From: Actinophytocola sp.
GTDB taxonomy: Bacteria > Actinomycetota > Actinomycetes > Mycobacteriales > Pseudonocardiaceae
Direction of reading: 5' to 3'
Length of the DNA: 64,000 bases
NCBI GenBank assembly: GCA_009377395.1
Contig: WHUB01000006.1
Location: forward strand, 1-64,000
Shown: in pieces, positions 27,911-37,928 of the stretch
Layout of the letters: each line of letters opens with the position of its first letter
How positions within the stretch are numbered: the first letter of the stretch is position 1
Program-made: the position numbers and the translations under genes
Notes under the pieces: model-generated
The model's input: only the letters and a program-made list of their open reading frames with translations
What the model was told of the DNA's origin: nothing
The model's database searches: none

Positions 27911-29251
27911 ATGGCACGGCTCTTCGGCACGGACGGGGTGCGTGGCCTCGCCAACGCCGAGCTCAGCCCGACGCTCGCGCTGACGGTCGCCGCGAGCGCT
28001 GCCCGCGTGCTCGCCGCCCACGACCGGTCGCACCGGCCGGTCGCCGTCGTCGGTAGAGACCCGAGAGCGAGCGGCGAGATGCTCGAGGCCGCCGTCGTCG
28101 CCGGGCTTACCTCTGCGGGCGCCGACGTCCTCCGGGCCGGGGTGCTGCCGACGCCCGCCGTCGCCTTCCTGGTCGCCGACACCGGGGCCGATGTCGGGGT
28201 GATGATCTCCGCATCGCACAACCCGATGCCGGACAACGGCATCAAGCTGTTCGCCAGCGGCGGCCACAAGCTGCCGAACGGCATCGAGGACGAGATCGAG
28301 GCCCGGCTCAGTGCCACCGCCGAGGGCACCGCGCCGACCGGCGCCGAGATCGGCCGGGTGACCGACCTCGACGACGCCGTGGAGCGCTACGTCGACCACC
28401 TGCTGCGGGCGACCCCGCAGCGGCTGGACGGCGTGCGCGTCGTCGTCGACTGCGCCAACGGGGCGGCGTCGACCGCGGCGCCGGAGGTGTACCGCAGGGC
28501 GGGCGCCGAGGTGATCGCGATCCACGCCGAGCCGGACGGCATCAACATCAACGAGGGCTGTGGCTCGACCCACATCGACGGCCTGATGGCTGCCGTCGTC
28601 GAGCACAAGGCCGACCTCGGCGTCGCGCACGACGGCGATGCCGACCGGTGCCTCGCCGTCGACGCCGACGGGCAGCTCATCGACGGTGACCAGATCATGG
28701 CGGTGCTCGCGCTCGCGATGTCCGAGGCCGGTGAGCTGAGCGACAACACCCTGGTCGGGACGGTGATGAGCAACCTCGGCCTGCATCTGACGATGCGCGA
28801 GCACGGCATCGCGCTGCGCACGACCTCGGTGGGCGACCGGTACGTGCTGGAGGAGCTGCGGGCGAGCGGGTACTCGCTCGGCGGCGAGCAGTCCGGCCAC
28901 GTCGTGCTGCCCGGCTACGCGACCACGGGCGACGGCCTGCTGACCGCGCTGCGGCTGATGAGCAGGATGGCGGCGACGGGCAAGTCGCTCGCCTCGCTGG
29001 CGGGCGTGATGCGGCGGCTGCCGCAGGTGCTGGTGAACGTGCCGGTCGCCGACAAGGTGGCCGCCGCGAACTCGCAGCAGGTCGCGGACGCGGTCGCCGA
29101 CGTCGAGGCCGAGCTGGGCGACACCGGCCGGGTGCTGCTGCGGCCGTCCGGCACCGAGCAGCTGATCCGCGTCATGGTCGAGGCCCCCGAGCTGGACGTG
29201 GCCCAAGCCGCCGCCGACCGGCTGGTGGGCGTGGTCTCGGTGGCCTCCTGA
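27911..29251 (+). CDS. glmM: Phosphoglucosamine mutase
   Basis: A 446-residue alpha-D-phosphohexomutase converting glucosamine-6-phosphate to glucosamine-1-phosphate for UDP-GlcNAc. Active serine 102 lies in [12 protein letters not shown], the Mg site is DGDADRC, and the phosphate-binding loop is [15 protein letters not shown] 27911 follows GAAGGAGG. glmS, the preceding step of the pathway, lies 3 kb downstream. Confidence 0.95.
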   Translation: MARLFGTDGVRGLANAELSPTLALTVAASAARVLAAHDRSHRPVAVVGRDPRASGEMLEAAVVAGLTSAGADVLRAGVLPTPAVAFLVADTGADVGVMISASHNPMPDNGIKLFASGGHKLPNGIEDEIEARLSATAEGTAPTGAEIGRVTDLDDAVERYVDHLLRATPQRLDGVRVVVDCANGAASTAAPEVYRRAGAEVIAIHAEPDGININEGCGSTHIDGLMAAVVEHKADLGVAHDGDADRCLAVDADGQLIDGDQIMAVLALAMSEAGELSDNTLVGTVMSNLGLHLTMREHGIALRTTSVGDRYVLEELRASGYSLGGEQSGHVVLPGYATTGDGLLTALRLMSRMAATGKSLASLAGVMRRLPQVLVNVPVADKVAAANSQQVADAVADVEAELGDTGRVLLRPSGTEQLIRVMVEAPELDVAQAAADRLVGVVSVAS

Positions 29252-29369
29252 GCGAGGTTTCCGTCACGCGCTGTGCGGGAGCAAACTCCCGGAGTCGCTG
29301 CGCCGGGATGGGAGAATCGGTAGATTCTGTCCCCGTGTGGTGCGGCCATGGTCTCGATAAGGGGGCGCG

Positions 29370-29699
29370 ATGACAGCTGGTGGGCACGGGGTTGACGCCG
29401 CCGACCTGACGAGCGCGGGTGAGTTCGTGCGGACGCAGGCCGTCGACCAGGTGAGTGCGCCGCTGATGACCGTCGAGAGCGTCGCCGTCGCCGCGCAGGA
29501 CTTCGGTCGCGAGCACACCCACCAGTGCGAGCGGTACCAGGCGGGAATCGACCGCTTCGTCGCCATGGTGAAGGGATACCTGCGCGTTTGCGACGACTTC
29601 GGCGACCGGCTCGGCGGCGCGAGCGGGCAGTACGAGTCGATGGAGTCGGACACCGAGCATTCCGTCGGCAACCAGCACGGCTCGCTGGGGGACGACTGA
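29370..29699 (+). CDS. Small helical ESX-associated protein (EspC/Rv3440c-like)
   Basis: A 109-residue, mostly helical protein without signal peptide. It begins MTAGGHGVDAADLTSAGEFV and has a stretch resembling EspC-type secretion-associated proteins (YQAGIDRFVAMVKGYLRVCD). It lacks a clear WxG turn. Position after glmM and length match Rv3440c of M. tuberculosis. A small hairpin (CGGGAG/CTCCCG, 29276-29291) and a -10-like TAGATT at 29321 lie upstream. Its stop overlaps the next start by one base. Family assignment is tentative. Confidence 0.6.
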   Translation: MTAGGHGVDAADLTSAGEFVRTQAVDQVSAPLMTVESVAVAAQDFGREHTHQCERYQAGIDRFVAMVKGYLRVCDDFGDRLGGASGQYESMESDTEHSVGNQHGSLGDD

Positions 29700-31084
29700 T
29701 GGACGACGCGCGGAACGACTTGGCAGACCTCGCCACGAAGCGAACCGAGACCGACCCGGGTGCCTTGAACTCCAACGAGATTCTCGACAAGGGCGCGTCC
29801 GGTGTCCTGGTTGGACTGAAAGCCTTCTGCCCGCTCTACAATGACGCGCTCCAGTTTGGATCGACCGAGCTCGGCCCGCTGGACTACGAGCGCGACATCC
29901 AGCAACGCTACGACGAGCAGCGCGACATCCCGTTCGATGTCTTCAGACAACGCGCCGAGGAGATCGAGGAGGTCCGCGAGCAGTTCGCCGACGCGCTCTC
30001 GCACCAGTCCAACCGGATGGCGACCGTCTTCAGCCACTGGCAGAGCGGCGCCGGCGACAGCGCGCGGGGAATGTGGCAGCAGATCGAGAAGATCTCGCGG
30101 CACGACGTCGAGGACGGGCTCGCGGAGTCGGCGGAGGCGATCCTGCGGTCCTGTTCGGTCATCGCCGCCGCCTGCCACCACAAGGCCGACTGGTCGCTGA
30201 GGTACGCCTTCGACACCTGGGGTCCGGTGCCCGCCGCCGATGTCGAGCGGGCCATCGACGTCGCGCGGCAGGGGCGTGCCGCGGCGGACAGCGAGATCAC
30301 GTACTTCGCCAAGTATCTGGGGGACGAGGCCAGGGCCGCCATCGCAGGCGACAAGGGCGGCCTCGAGGCCGAGACCAAGGACGCCGCGCAAGCGTGGGCG
30401 AAGGAGTGGCTGGCGCGGTTCGCCGACGAGTTCGCGTCCTTCGTCGGTCACTTCCACACCATGTGCGACAACACCCGAACCCAGACCGACGAGGCCTGGG
30501 GTCAGCTCGCGGAGTTCCTGTTAGGACTGCCGGAGGACCCGTACGCCGGTGTGGCGGCGGGTGGTATGTCGCCGCAACCGGCGTCGAGCATGCCGCCGCC
30601 GGGCACCGGACCGGGGCCGGAGGTCGGTGGCGCCAGCCCGGTCACCGGCACGCCGGTCCACATCGACCCGAATGGCGCGCCTGACACCGATCGCATGGCC
30701 GACGAAGACAGCGGCAGCGTCGTTCCCGCCTCGGCGTTCACCGCGGAGCCCAGCGACGGGATCGGCGGCTCGCTGAGCGCCGAGCTCGGCGGCGACATCC
30801 ACGGCGCGGCCGGTGTCGCGGGCGGTATGGTGGCGTCCCCGCTCGGGGAGGATTCCGACGGCGACGCGGCGCCGCCCGCCGGTGGCGCCGGTGTCGGGTC
30901 CATCCCCGGCGGCGACGCGCGGTCCGGTGTCGCCGGAGTGGGCGGCGCGGGCCAGCAGCGGGCGAGCAGCTACCCGCTCGGCGAGATCGGCCTGTTCGAA
31001 CCGGAGGCGGGTGACGGGGCGTTCGGCATCTCGCGCATCAGCGGCTCGCTCGACGACGACGAGCCGGAGGACAGCGATGAGTGA
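29699..31084 (+). CDS. Large ESX-substrate-like protein with Pro/Gly-rich C-terminus (Rv3439c-like)
   Basis: A 461-residue protein starting MDDARNDLADLATKRTE. Residues 60-160 are helical, with HWQSGAGDSARGMW resembling the WxG turn of type VII substrates. Residues 160-280 are more helices. From about 285 onward it is a disordered Pro/Gly/Ala-rich tail. Size and position match Rv3439c. The start at ATG 29699 overlaps the preceding stop (TGATG). Secretion through ESX-4 is a guess from context. Confidence 0.6.
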   Translation: MDDARNDLADLATKRTETDPGALNSNEILDKGASGVLVGLKAFCPLYNDALQFGSTELGPLDYERDIQQRYDEQRDIPFDVFRQRAEEIEEVREQFADALSHQSNRMATVFSHWQSGAGDSARGMWQQIEKISRHDVEDGLAESAEAILRSCSVIAAACHHKADWSLRYAFDTWGPVPAADVERAIDVARQGRAAADSEITYFAKYLGDEARAAIAGDKGGLEAETKDAAQAWAKEWLARFADEFASFVGHFHTMCDNTRTQTDEAWGQLAEFLLGLPEDPYAGVAAGGMSPQPASSMPPPGTGPGPEVGGASPVTGTPVHIDPNGAPDTDRMADEDSGSVVPASAFTAEPSDGIGGSLSAELGGDIHGAAGVAGGMVASPLGEDSDGDAAPPAGGAGVGSIPGGDARSGVAGVGGAGQQRASSYPLGEIGLFEPEAGDGAFGISRISGSLDDDEPEDSDE

Positions 31085-31397
31085 TCGATTCGAGGCGTTC
31101 AAGAGCAGCCTCTCCGGCCTGACGCAGGAGTTCGCGGACCGGAACCGGCTGGCCGGGGCGAAGGCGCAGGAAACGCTCGACGCGGCGCGCGAGGACTTCG
31201 CGGAGCGGATGGACTACCTCGGCAAGGTCGCGGTCCGGCTCGACCAGCGCTACCGGCGGCAGCACGCCCCTACCGAGGACCGGTCGTTCGGCTTCGAGGG
31301 CTGGCCGGACGAGGACGACGCGGCGAACGTCGCCGACGCCGATCCCATGACGTATGCGCCGACCACCCGGTTCTACGCCCGCCAGCCGGACTCCTGA
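31077..31397 (+). CDS. Hypothetical protein, third gene of the post-glmM operon
   Basis: A 106-residue protein, MSDRFEAFKSSLSGLTQEFA onward, with a charged helical half (residues 1-65) and an acidic tail. The start overlaps the preceding gene by eight bases, so the two are coupled. No family is recognised. Its last 25 bases overlap the 3' end of the convergent hydrolase gene. It may be a chaperone-like or structural partner of the preceding protein. Confidence 0.65.
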   Translation: MSDRFEAFKSSLSGLTQEFADRNRLAGAKAQETLDAAREDFAERMDYLGKVAVRLDQRYRRQHAPTEDRSFGFEGWPDEDDAANVADADPMTYAPTTRFYARQPDS

Positions 31398-32212
31398 GTC
31401 GCGGCCGCGCCCTCCCGCTGGAAGTCGATCGCGGCACGTTTGACATCGGCGTCGAGCAGCGGCTGGTACTTCTTCTCGCCGGCGAGGTGCGTCAGGAAGA
31501 ACGCGGTGAGCAGCGCGTACACCAGCCGCTGGGTGCCCCGGTGCGGCTTGCCCTGCAACAGCACCTGGCTCCAGTGGAAGCCCTCGGTCACCGCGAGATG
31601 AGTCGACTTCTCGATGACGCGCAGCTGCACCGGGCCGCCCCACGCGTGCGCGATGGCCCTCGCGTGCCCGGTCGGCGGCGCAACCAGGTCGTTCTCGGCC
31701 GCGAGGTGCAGTGACGGCATGTGCAGGCCGGTCGCGGCCGCCGAGGCGGACGGCACGGTCTGCGCCGGTGCCACGGTGCCGATCGCCGCGACACCGGGCG
31801 CGCCCTCGGCCGCGGCGGCGAGCACCGCCGACCCGCCGCCGGTCGAGTGCCCGGCCAGCCCCAGCTTGGCCGGGTCGACGCTGATGCCGTTCGGCCCGAG
31901 CCGGACCGTGGTCACCATCTCCAGCGCGTCACGCAGGTCGGACGCGAAGATCCGGTGCGAGGGCAGCGGCCCGAGCTGCGTCGCGGGCGCGGCCGTGACG
32001 ATGCCCCACGATGCGAGATGCCGGAGCAGGCCCCGGTACCGCTGCGGCGGTTGCAACCAGCCGTGCCCGAACACGACGGCGGGCAGGTTGAGCCCCTCGC
32101 GCGGGGTGAACACCATCCCGGGCGTCCCGACGAGCGCCAGGTTGCCCCGGAGGACGTCCTGCGGTCCGGGGTAGCTCAACTCCTCCAGCAGGGCCTTGGG
32201 CTTGCGTGCCAT
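31373..32212 (-). CDS. Alpha/beta hydrolase, chlorophyllase/dienelactone type (Rv3438-like)
   Basis: A 279-residue cytoplasmic alpha/beta hydrolase. The nucleophile elbow is GHSTGGG, the oxyanion region FGHGWLQPP, the acid probably in AENDLVAPP and the His in KSTHLAVTEG. Starting at MARKPKALLEEL is preferred over a 25-residue longer frame. Length and place upstream of glmS match Rv3438. The substrate is unknown. It is convergent with the post-glmM operon and divergent from glmS. Confidence 0.75.
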   Translation of the reverse strand: MARKPKALLEELSYPGPQDVLRGNLALVGTPGMVFTPREGLNLPAVVFGHGWLQPPQRYRGLLRHLASWGIVTAAPATQLGPLPSHRIFASDLRDALEMVTTVRLGPNGISVDPAKLGLAGHSTGGGSAVLAAAAEGAPGVAAIGTVAPAQTVPSASAAATGLHMPSLHLAAENDLVAPPTGHARAIAHAWGGPVQLRVIEKSTHLAVTEGFHWSQVLLQGKPHRGTQRLVYALLTAFFLTHLAGEKKYQPLLDADVKRAAIDFQREGAAATQESGWRA

Positions 32213-32306
32213 GGTGACGACCTTATCGGGGCGCCCGCCGCGCCGCCGGGCGCACGCGCCGGACCCAGACATCCGGACCTGACGCACGGCAGTAGTCTCT
32301 GCGTAC

Positions 32307-34169
32307 GTGTGCGGAATCGTGGGATACGTCGGTCATCGGCAGGCGCTCGACGTCGTGCTCGGCGGGCTGCGACGGCTCGAGTACCGGGGTTACGACTCGG
32401 CGGGCGTCGCGGTGCTCGACGGCGCCGGTGCGCTGCGGGTGCAGCGCAAGGCGGGGCGGCTGGCCAACCTGGAGGCGCAGCTCGACGCCGATGGCAGGCA
32501 GACGTTCGCGGGCACGGCGGGCATGGGCCACACCCGCTGGGCCACCCACGGGCCGCCGGTCGACCGCAACTCCCACCCGCACCGGGACGCGAGCAACACC
32601 GTCGCCGTCGTGCACAACGGCATCATCGAGAACTTCGCCGAGCTGCGCACCGAGCTGGAGGCCGAGGGCGTCGAGCTGGCGAGCGACACCGACACCGAGA
32701 CCACCGCGCACCTGATCGCCGCCGCCTACGCCACCGGCGAGACCGCGGGCGACCTCCCGGCCAGCGTGCGCGCGGTGTGCCGTCGCCTCGAGGGCGCGTT
32801 CACGCTCGTCGTGACGCACGCCGGCGTGCCGGACCAGATCGTCGCCGCGCGCCGGTCGTCGCCGCTGGTCATCGGCGTCGGCGACGGCGAGCACTTCGTC
32901 GCCTCCGACGTCGCCGCGTTCATCGAGCACACCCGTGAGGCCGTCGAGCTGGGCCAGGACCAGGTCGTCGTGATCAGCCGCGACGGCTACGAGGTCACCG
33001 ACTTCGCCGGCGAGCCCGCGCAGGCCAAGCCGTTCACGGTGGACTGGGACCTCTCGGCCGCCGAGAAGGGCGGCCACGACTACTTCATGCTCAAGGAGAT
33101 CGAGGAGCAGCCGGACGCGCTGGCCAACACGCTGCGCGGGCACTTCCACAACGGCCGCATCACCCTCGACGAGCAGCGGCTCGCCGACCAGGATCTGCGC
33201 GACATCGACAAGGTGTTCGTGGTGGCGTGCGGCTCGGCGTACCACTCCGGGCTGGTCGCGAAGTACGCCATCGAGCACTGGTGCCGGCTGCCGGTCGAGG
33301 TCGAGCTGGCCAGCGAGTTCCGCTACCGCGACCCGGTGCTGGACCGGGACACGCTGGTCGTCGCCGTGTCGCAGTCCGGCGAGACGATGGACACCCTGGA
33401 GGCGGTGCGGCACGCCCGCGAGCAGAAGGCGCGGGTGCTCGCGGTGTGCAACACCAACGGCGCGCAGATCCCGCGCGAGTCCGACGCCGTCCTCTACACC
33501 CACGCCGGGCCGGAGATCGGCGTCGCGTCGACCAAGGCGTTCCTGGCTCAGATCGCGGCGAACTACCTGGTGGGGCTGGCGCTGGCGCAGGCGCGCGGCA
33601 CCAAGTACCCGGACGAGGTGGCGCGCGAGTTCGCCGAGCTGGCCAACACCCCGGCTGCGGTGCAGAAGACGCTGGCGACCAGCGAGCAGGTGCGCGCGCT
33701 CGGCCGGGAGATCGCCGACTCAAAGGCGGTGCTGTTCCTGGGCCGTCACGTCGGGTTCCCGGTCGCACTGGAGGGCGCGCTCAAGCTCAAGGAGCTGGCC
33801 TACATGCACGCCGAGGGCTTCGCGGCCGGGGAGCTGAAGCACGGGCCGATCGCGCTGATCGAGCAGGACCTGCCGGTCGTGATCGTGATGCCGTCGCCGA
33901 AGGGCAGGGCGGTGCTGCACTCGAAGCTGGTGTCCAACATCAGCGAGATCCAGGCGCGCGGCGCCCGCACTATCGTGATCGCTGAGGAGGGCGACGACGC
34001 GGTGCGGCCCTACGCCGACTCGCTGATCGAGATCCCGGCGACGTCGACGCTGCTGCAACCGCTCGTCGCGACGGTGCCGTTGCAGATCCTGGCCGCCGAG
34101 ATCGCCCGCAGCCGGGGCTACGACATCGACAAGCCGCGAAACCTGGCGAAGTCGGTCACGGTGGAGTAG
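32307..34169 (+). CDS. glmS: Glutamine-fructose-6-phosphate aminotransferase
   Basis: A 620-residue enzyme making glucosamine-6-phosphate from fructose-6-phosphate and glutamine. Cys2 of CGIVGYVG is the glutaminase nucleophile after removal of the initiator; two SIS domains follow (CGSAYHSGL and SQSGETMDT; FLGRHVGFPVALEGALKLKE). GTG 32307 has no clear ribosome site, and TAGTCT lies 11 bases upstream, so the message may be leaderless. No glmS ribozyme-like leader is present. nnr follows two bases later. Confidence 0.95.
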   Translation: MCGIVGYVGHRQALDVVLGGLRRLEYRGYDSAGVAVLDGAGALRVQRKAGRLANLEAQLDADGRQTFAGTAGMGHTRWATHGPPVDRNSHPHRDASNTVAVVHNGIIENFAELRTELEAEGVELASDTDTETTAHLIAAAYATGETAGDLPASVRAVCRRLEGAFTLVVTHAGVPDQIVAARRSSPLVIGVGDGEHFVASDVAAFIEHTREAVELGQDQVVVISRDGYEVTDFAGEPAQAKPFTVDWDLSAAEKGGHDYFMLKEIEEQPDALANTLRGHFHNGRITLDEQRLADQDLRDIDKVFVVACGSAYHSGLVAKYAIEHWCRLPVEVELASEFRYRDPVLDRDTLVVAVSQSGETMDTLEAVRHAREQKARVLAVCNTNGAQIPRESDAVLYTHAGPEIGVASTKAFLAQIAANYLVGLALAQARGTKYPDEVAREFAELANTPAAVQKTLATSEQVRALGREIADSKAVLFLGRHVGFPVALEGALKLKELAYMHAEGFAAGELKHGPIALIEQDLPVVIVMPSPKGRAVLHSKLVSNISEIQARGARTIVIAEEGDDAVRPYADSLIEIPATSTLLQPLVATVPLQILAAEIARSRGYDIDKPRNLAKSVTVE

Positions 34170-34171
34170 CG

Positions 34172-35611
34172 ATGCGCGAGGTGTGGACGACCAGCCGGAT
34201 CAGGGCGGCCGAGGACGTCGTGCTGGCGCGGACCAGGCCCGGCGCGTTGATGCGGCGAGCCGCGTTCGCGGTGGCGGTGCACGCCGCCCGGATGCTGCGG
34301 CAGCGCACCGGCCGCATCGCCGGTCGTCACGTCGTGCTGCTGGTCGGCGCGGGCAACAACGGTGGTGACGCGCTGTGGTCCGGGGCGTTCCTGCGACGGC
34401 GCGGGGTCGGCGTGACGGCCGTGCTGCTCGCGCCGGACCGCGCTCACCCGGACGGACTCGCGGCGCTGCGCCGAGCGGGTGGCAGGGTGGTCACCGCCGA
34501 CGAGCCCTCCGACGCGCCGGAGACCGCCGACCTGGCCATCGACGGCATCGTGGGGCTCGCCGCCCACGGCGGGCTGCGCCCGGACGCCGCCGCGCTGGTC
34601 GAGCGGGTCGCCGCGCCGATCCTCGCCGTCGACCTGCCCAGCGGGGTCGAGCCGGACACCGGCGCCGTCCAGGGACCGGCCGTGACCGCCACCGCGACCG
34701 TCACCTTCGGCGCGTACAAGCCGCTGCACGTGCTCTCACCGGCGGCCGGTCGCTGCGGCGAGGTGCACCTGATCGACATCGGGCTGCGGTCGGAGTTGGG
34801 CGGGCCCGACCTGCGAGTGCTCGACGCCGCCGACGTCGCCGCCCGGTTGCCGCTGCCGGGTGCGGCCGACGACAAGTACACCCAGGGCGTGCCCGGCATC
34901 GCCGCCGGGTCGAGCACCTACCCCGGCGCGGCCGTGCTCACCACCGGCGGCGCGGTGCTGATGAAGTCCGGCATGGTCCGCTACGCCGGGAGCGCCGCCG
35001 ACGTGGTGCGCGCCCGCTGGCCCGAGGTCATCGCGACCGGCTCGCTGTCGGACGCGGGCCGGGTGCAGGCGTGGGTCGTGGGGCCCGGACTCGGCACGGC
35101 GAGCGGTGCCCGCGAGACGGTACGCGAGGTGTTGGCGGCGGGTGTCCCGGTGTGCGCGGACGCCGACGCGGTGAACCTGCTCGCCGCCTCGCCCGAGCTG
35201 TGGGACGCCCACGACCCGGGCACACCGCTGGTGCTGACGCCGCACGAGCGCGAGTTCGCCCGGCTGGCCGGGGACGTCGGCGAGGACCGGGTGGCCGCCG
35301 TCAGGGCGGCGGCGAAGCGGCTCGGCGCTGTGGTGCTGCTCAAGGGCCACAGCACCGTGATCGCCGACCCGGACGGGCACGTGCTGGTGCACTACACCGG
35401 CCGCTCGTGGCCCGCGACGGCGGGCTCGGGCGACGTGCTGTCCGGCATGCTCGGCGCGCTGCTCGCGGCGGGAGTTGAGCCGTTGGTGGCAGCCGGTTGC
35501 GCCGTCTGGGTGCACGACAGCGCCGCCGCGATCGCCGCGCGCGGCGCGCCCGCACCCGCGAGCCGGATGGCGGAGGCCATCCCGGCCGCCATCCGCGCGC
35601 TCATGCGGTGA
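34172..35611 (+). CDS. nnr: Bifunctional NAD(P)H-hydrate epimerase/dehydratase
   Basis: A 479-residue metabolite-repair enzyme. The N-terminal YjeF domain (residues 1-210; GAGNNGGDALWSG) epimerises damaged NAD(P)H hydrates. The C-terminal ribokinase-like domain (220-479; GPGLGT, LTPHEREFARL, GSGDVLSGMLGA) dehydrates the S form using ADP. It stands between glmS and alr, as in many actinobacteria. Both halves appear intact. Confidence 0.92.
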   Translation: MREVWTTSRIRAAEDVVLARTRPGALMRRAAFAVAVHAARMLRQRTGRIAGRHVVLLVGAGNNGGDALWSGAFLRRRGVGVTAVLLAPDRAHPDGLAALRRAGGRVVTADEPSDAPETADLAIDGIVGLAAHGGLRPDAAALVERVAAPILAVDLPSGVEPDTGAVQGPAVTATATVTFGAYKPLHVLSPAAGRCGEVHLIDIGLRSELGGPDLRVLDAADVAARLPLPGAADDKYTQGVPGIAAGSSTYPGAAVLTTGGAVLMKSGMVRYAGSAADVVRARWPEVIATGSLSDAGRVQAWVVGPGLGTASGARETVREVLAAGVPVCADADAVNLLAASPELWDAHDPGTPLVLTPHEREFARLAGDVGEDRVAAVRAAAKRLGAVVLLKGHSTVIADPDGHVLVHYTGRSWPATAGSGDVLSGMLGALLAAGVEPLVAAGCAVWVHDSAAAIAARGAPAPASRMAEAIPAAIRALMR

Positions 35612-35664
35612 AGTAACCAACGACACGGCGACGGTGGCCCCCGCGGCCATGCGACCATGCAACC

Positions 35665-36810
35665 GTGAACCAGGTGCGCGCGCCCCGCGCCGAGGCCGTC
35701 ATCGACCTCGGCGCGATCCGGCATAACGTCGCGCTGCTCAACGGCAAGGCCGCTGAGTCGGGCGCGGCGACGATGGCTGTCGTCAAGGGCGACGGCTACG
35801 GCCACGGCGCGCTGCCGGTCGCCCGGGCCGCGCTGGCGGGTGGGGCGACCTGGCTGGGTGGCTGCTCGCTCGCCGAGTCGCTGGCGCTGCGCGACGCGGG
35901 GATCACCGCCCGCATCCTGAGCTGGCTCGACACCGACGACGTCGACTTCGCGCCCGGCATCGAGGCGGACATCGACATCACCGCCAGCTCTCGGCGCGAG
36001 CTGGCGCGCATCGTCGCCGCTGCCCGCGCCACCGGCCGCACCGCCCGGGTGCACCTCAAGATCGACACCGGGTTGTGCCGCAACGGCTGCCCCGACTACG
36101 AGTGGCCCGGCCTCATCGCGGATGCCGCCGAAGCCGCGAACACGGGCGCCATCGACGTGGTGGCGATCTGGTCGCACTTCGCCTGCGCCGACGAGCTGGG
36201 CCACCCGTCCATCGGCGCGCAGGCGAAACGATTCGACGAGGCGTACCAGATCGCGCGGGACGCCGGGCTGAATCCGTTGCGGCACCTGGCGAACTCGGCG
36301 GCGACGCTGACCCGGCCCGAGTTCCACTTCGACCTGGTGCGCACCGGCATCGCGATCTACGGCTGCAACCCGGTGCCCACCGACGACGACCTGGTGCCCG
36401 CGATGACGTTCCGCTCGACCGTGGTGTTGGTCAAGCGGGCGCGGGCGGGGGAGTCGGTGTCCTACGGCCAGATCTGGACCGCCGGGCGGGACACCACGCT
36501 GGCGCTGGTGCCGGTCGGTTACGCCGACGGCGTGCCGCGCACGCTGTCCGGCCGGATGAGCGTCTGGCTCGACGGGCGGCGCAGGCCGGTCGTCGGCCGG
36601 GTGTGCATGGACCAGCTCGTCGTCGACTGCGGCGACCACGAGCCCGCCATCGGCGCGGAGGTGGTGCTGTTCGGCACCGGACGCGACGGCGGGCCGACCG
36701 CGCGGGAGTGGGCCGACACCATCGGCACCATCGACTACGAGATCGTCACCGGCATGTACCGACCCCGTGTCACGCGTCGCTACGTCGGCGAGGGAGAGGT
36801 GCCGGCATGA
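35665..36810 (+). CDS. alr: Alanine racemase
   Basis: A 381-residue PLP enzyme making D-alanine for peptidoglycan. Lys41 in AVVKGDGYGHG binds PLP; Tyr267 in VSYGQIW is the second catalytic base; GRVCMDQ is the conserved substrate-side loop. The KxDGYGHG variant is usual for actinobacteria. GTG 35665 is chosen; the following VRAPRAEAVIDLGAIRHN aligns with the family. It overlaps the next gene by four bases. Confidence 0.94.
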   Translation: MNQVRAPRAEAVIDLGAIRHNVALLNGKAAESGAATMAVVKGDGYGHGALPVARAALAGGATWLGGCSLAESLALRDAGITARILSWLDTDDVDFAPGIEADIDITASSRRELARIVAAARATGRTARVHLKIDTGLCRNGCPDYEWPGLIADAAEAANTGAIDVVAIWSHFACADELGHPSIGAQAKRFDEAYQIARDAGLNPLRHLANSAATLTRPEFHFDLVRTGIAIYGCNPVPTDDDLVPAMTFRSTVVLVKRARAGESVSYGQIWTAGRDTTLALVPVGYADGVPRTLSGRMSVWLDGRRRPVVGRVCMDQLVVDCGDHEPAIGAEVVLFGTGRDGGPTAREWADTIGTIDYEIVTGMYRPRVTRRYVGEGEVPA

Positions 36811-37928
36811 AGACGACGCACAAGCTCATCGGCCTGGTCGGCGGCGTCGGGGCCGCCGCGACCGGCGCCGCCGCGACGGCTCTCACCCTGGCGAGCAGGC
36901 AGCGCAGGCACCGCGATCAGTACGCCGACGAGCCGCTCGGCAAGCTGAAACCCGACCGGGTGTCCACTGTGGCCGCCGACGACGGCGTGCCGCTCTACGT
37001 CGAGGAGATCGACCCGGCAGATGGCGGCCAGCCGGACATCACGCTGATCGGCGTGCACGGCATCGCGCTGTCCATGAAGAGCTGGCATTTCCAGCGGCGC
37101 GACCTCGCCGGGCTGACGCTGCCCCGGGTGCGGCAGGTGTACTACGACCACCGTGGCCACGGCCAGTCCGGCGCGGTCACCCACGAGACGGCGACGCTGG
37201 AACAGCTCGCGTCCGACCTGCACTCGGTGATCCGCGCACTCGCGCCGGAGGGGCCGCTGGTGCTGATGGGCCACTCCGTCGGCGGCATGACGATCATGGC
37301 GCTGGCCGAGGAGGAGAAGCAGCTGTTCGCCGACCGGGTGTGCGGTGTCTCGCTGATCGCCACCGCCGCGGGCGAGGTCGGCGCGCGCGGGCTGCCGAAG
37401 CGGGTGCTGTCGAAGTACAGCCCGGTCAGCTGGGGCGTCGGCGGGATAGGCGGCATCGCGCAGTGGCAGCCGGAGGTGGTCGAGTTCGTCCGGGCGGCGA
37501 GCGGCCAGCTCACCAAGCGGGCGGTGCGCAGGCTCGCGTTCGGCGACGATCCGAGCCCCTCGGTCGTCGAGTTCCTGCTCGAGATGCTCGACGTGACGCC
37601 GGTCGGGGAGCTGGTGAAGTTCGTCGGCACCGTCGACAGCCACGACCGCTACGAGGTGCTCGCCGGGCTCAAGCACGCCCATGTGCAGGTCATCGGTGGT
37701 GACGCCGATCTGATCCTGCCGTTCTCGCACTGTGAGCGGATCGCGGACGAGCTGCCGGACGCGCAGCTGGTGCGGGTCAACGGCGCCGGGCATGTGCCGC
37801 AGTTGGAGCATCCCGAGGTCGTGACCAGCTACCTGATCGACCTGCTGCAACTGTGCTCCGACACGGAGAGCAAGACGGGGCCGCGCGACGAGGCGATGCG
37901 CGGTTTGCTGCGGAGGTGGTTCGCGTGA
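36807..37928 (+). CDS. Membrane-anchored alpha/beta hydrolase
   Basis: A 373-residue protein. Residues 7-30 form an N-terminal hydrophobic segment (signal anchor), followed by an alpha/beta hydrolase fold: GVHGIALSMKSW, YYDHRGHGQSG, nucleophile elbow GHSVGGM, acid in GGDADLILP and His in GAGHVPQLEHP. ATG overlaps the alr stop and its own TGA overlaps tsaE, so it is made together with them. The alr-hydrolase-tsaE order recurs in actinobacteria. The substrate is unknown. Confidence 0.8.
   Translation: MKTTHKLIGLVGGVGAAATGAAATALTLASRQRRHRDQYADEPLGKLKPDRVSTVAADDGVPLYVEEIDPADGGQPDITLIGVHGIALSMKSWHFQRRDLAGLTLPRVRQVYYDHRGHGQSGAVTHETATLEQLASDLHSVIRALAPEGPLVLMGHSVGGMTIMALAEEEKQLFADRVCGVSLIATAAGEVGARGLPKRVLSKYSPVSWGVGGIGGIAQWQPEVVEFVRAASGQLTKRAVRRLAFGDDPSPSVVEFLLEMLDVTPVGELVKFVGTVDSHDRYEVLAGLKHAHVQVIGGDADLILPFSHCERIADELPDAQLVRVNGAGHVPQLEHPEVVTSYLIDLLQLCSDTESKTGPRDEAMRGLLRRWFA

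Noticed and set aside
32213-32306. Riboswitch or ribozyme upstream of glmS
   Set aside because: Only about 94 bases separate the divergent genes and a leaderless start is likely; there is no room for the glmS ribozyme.
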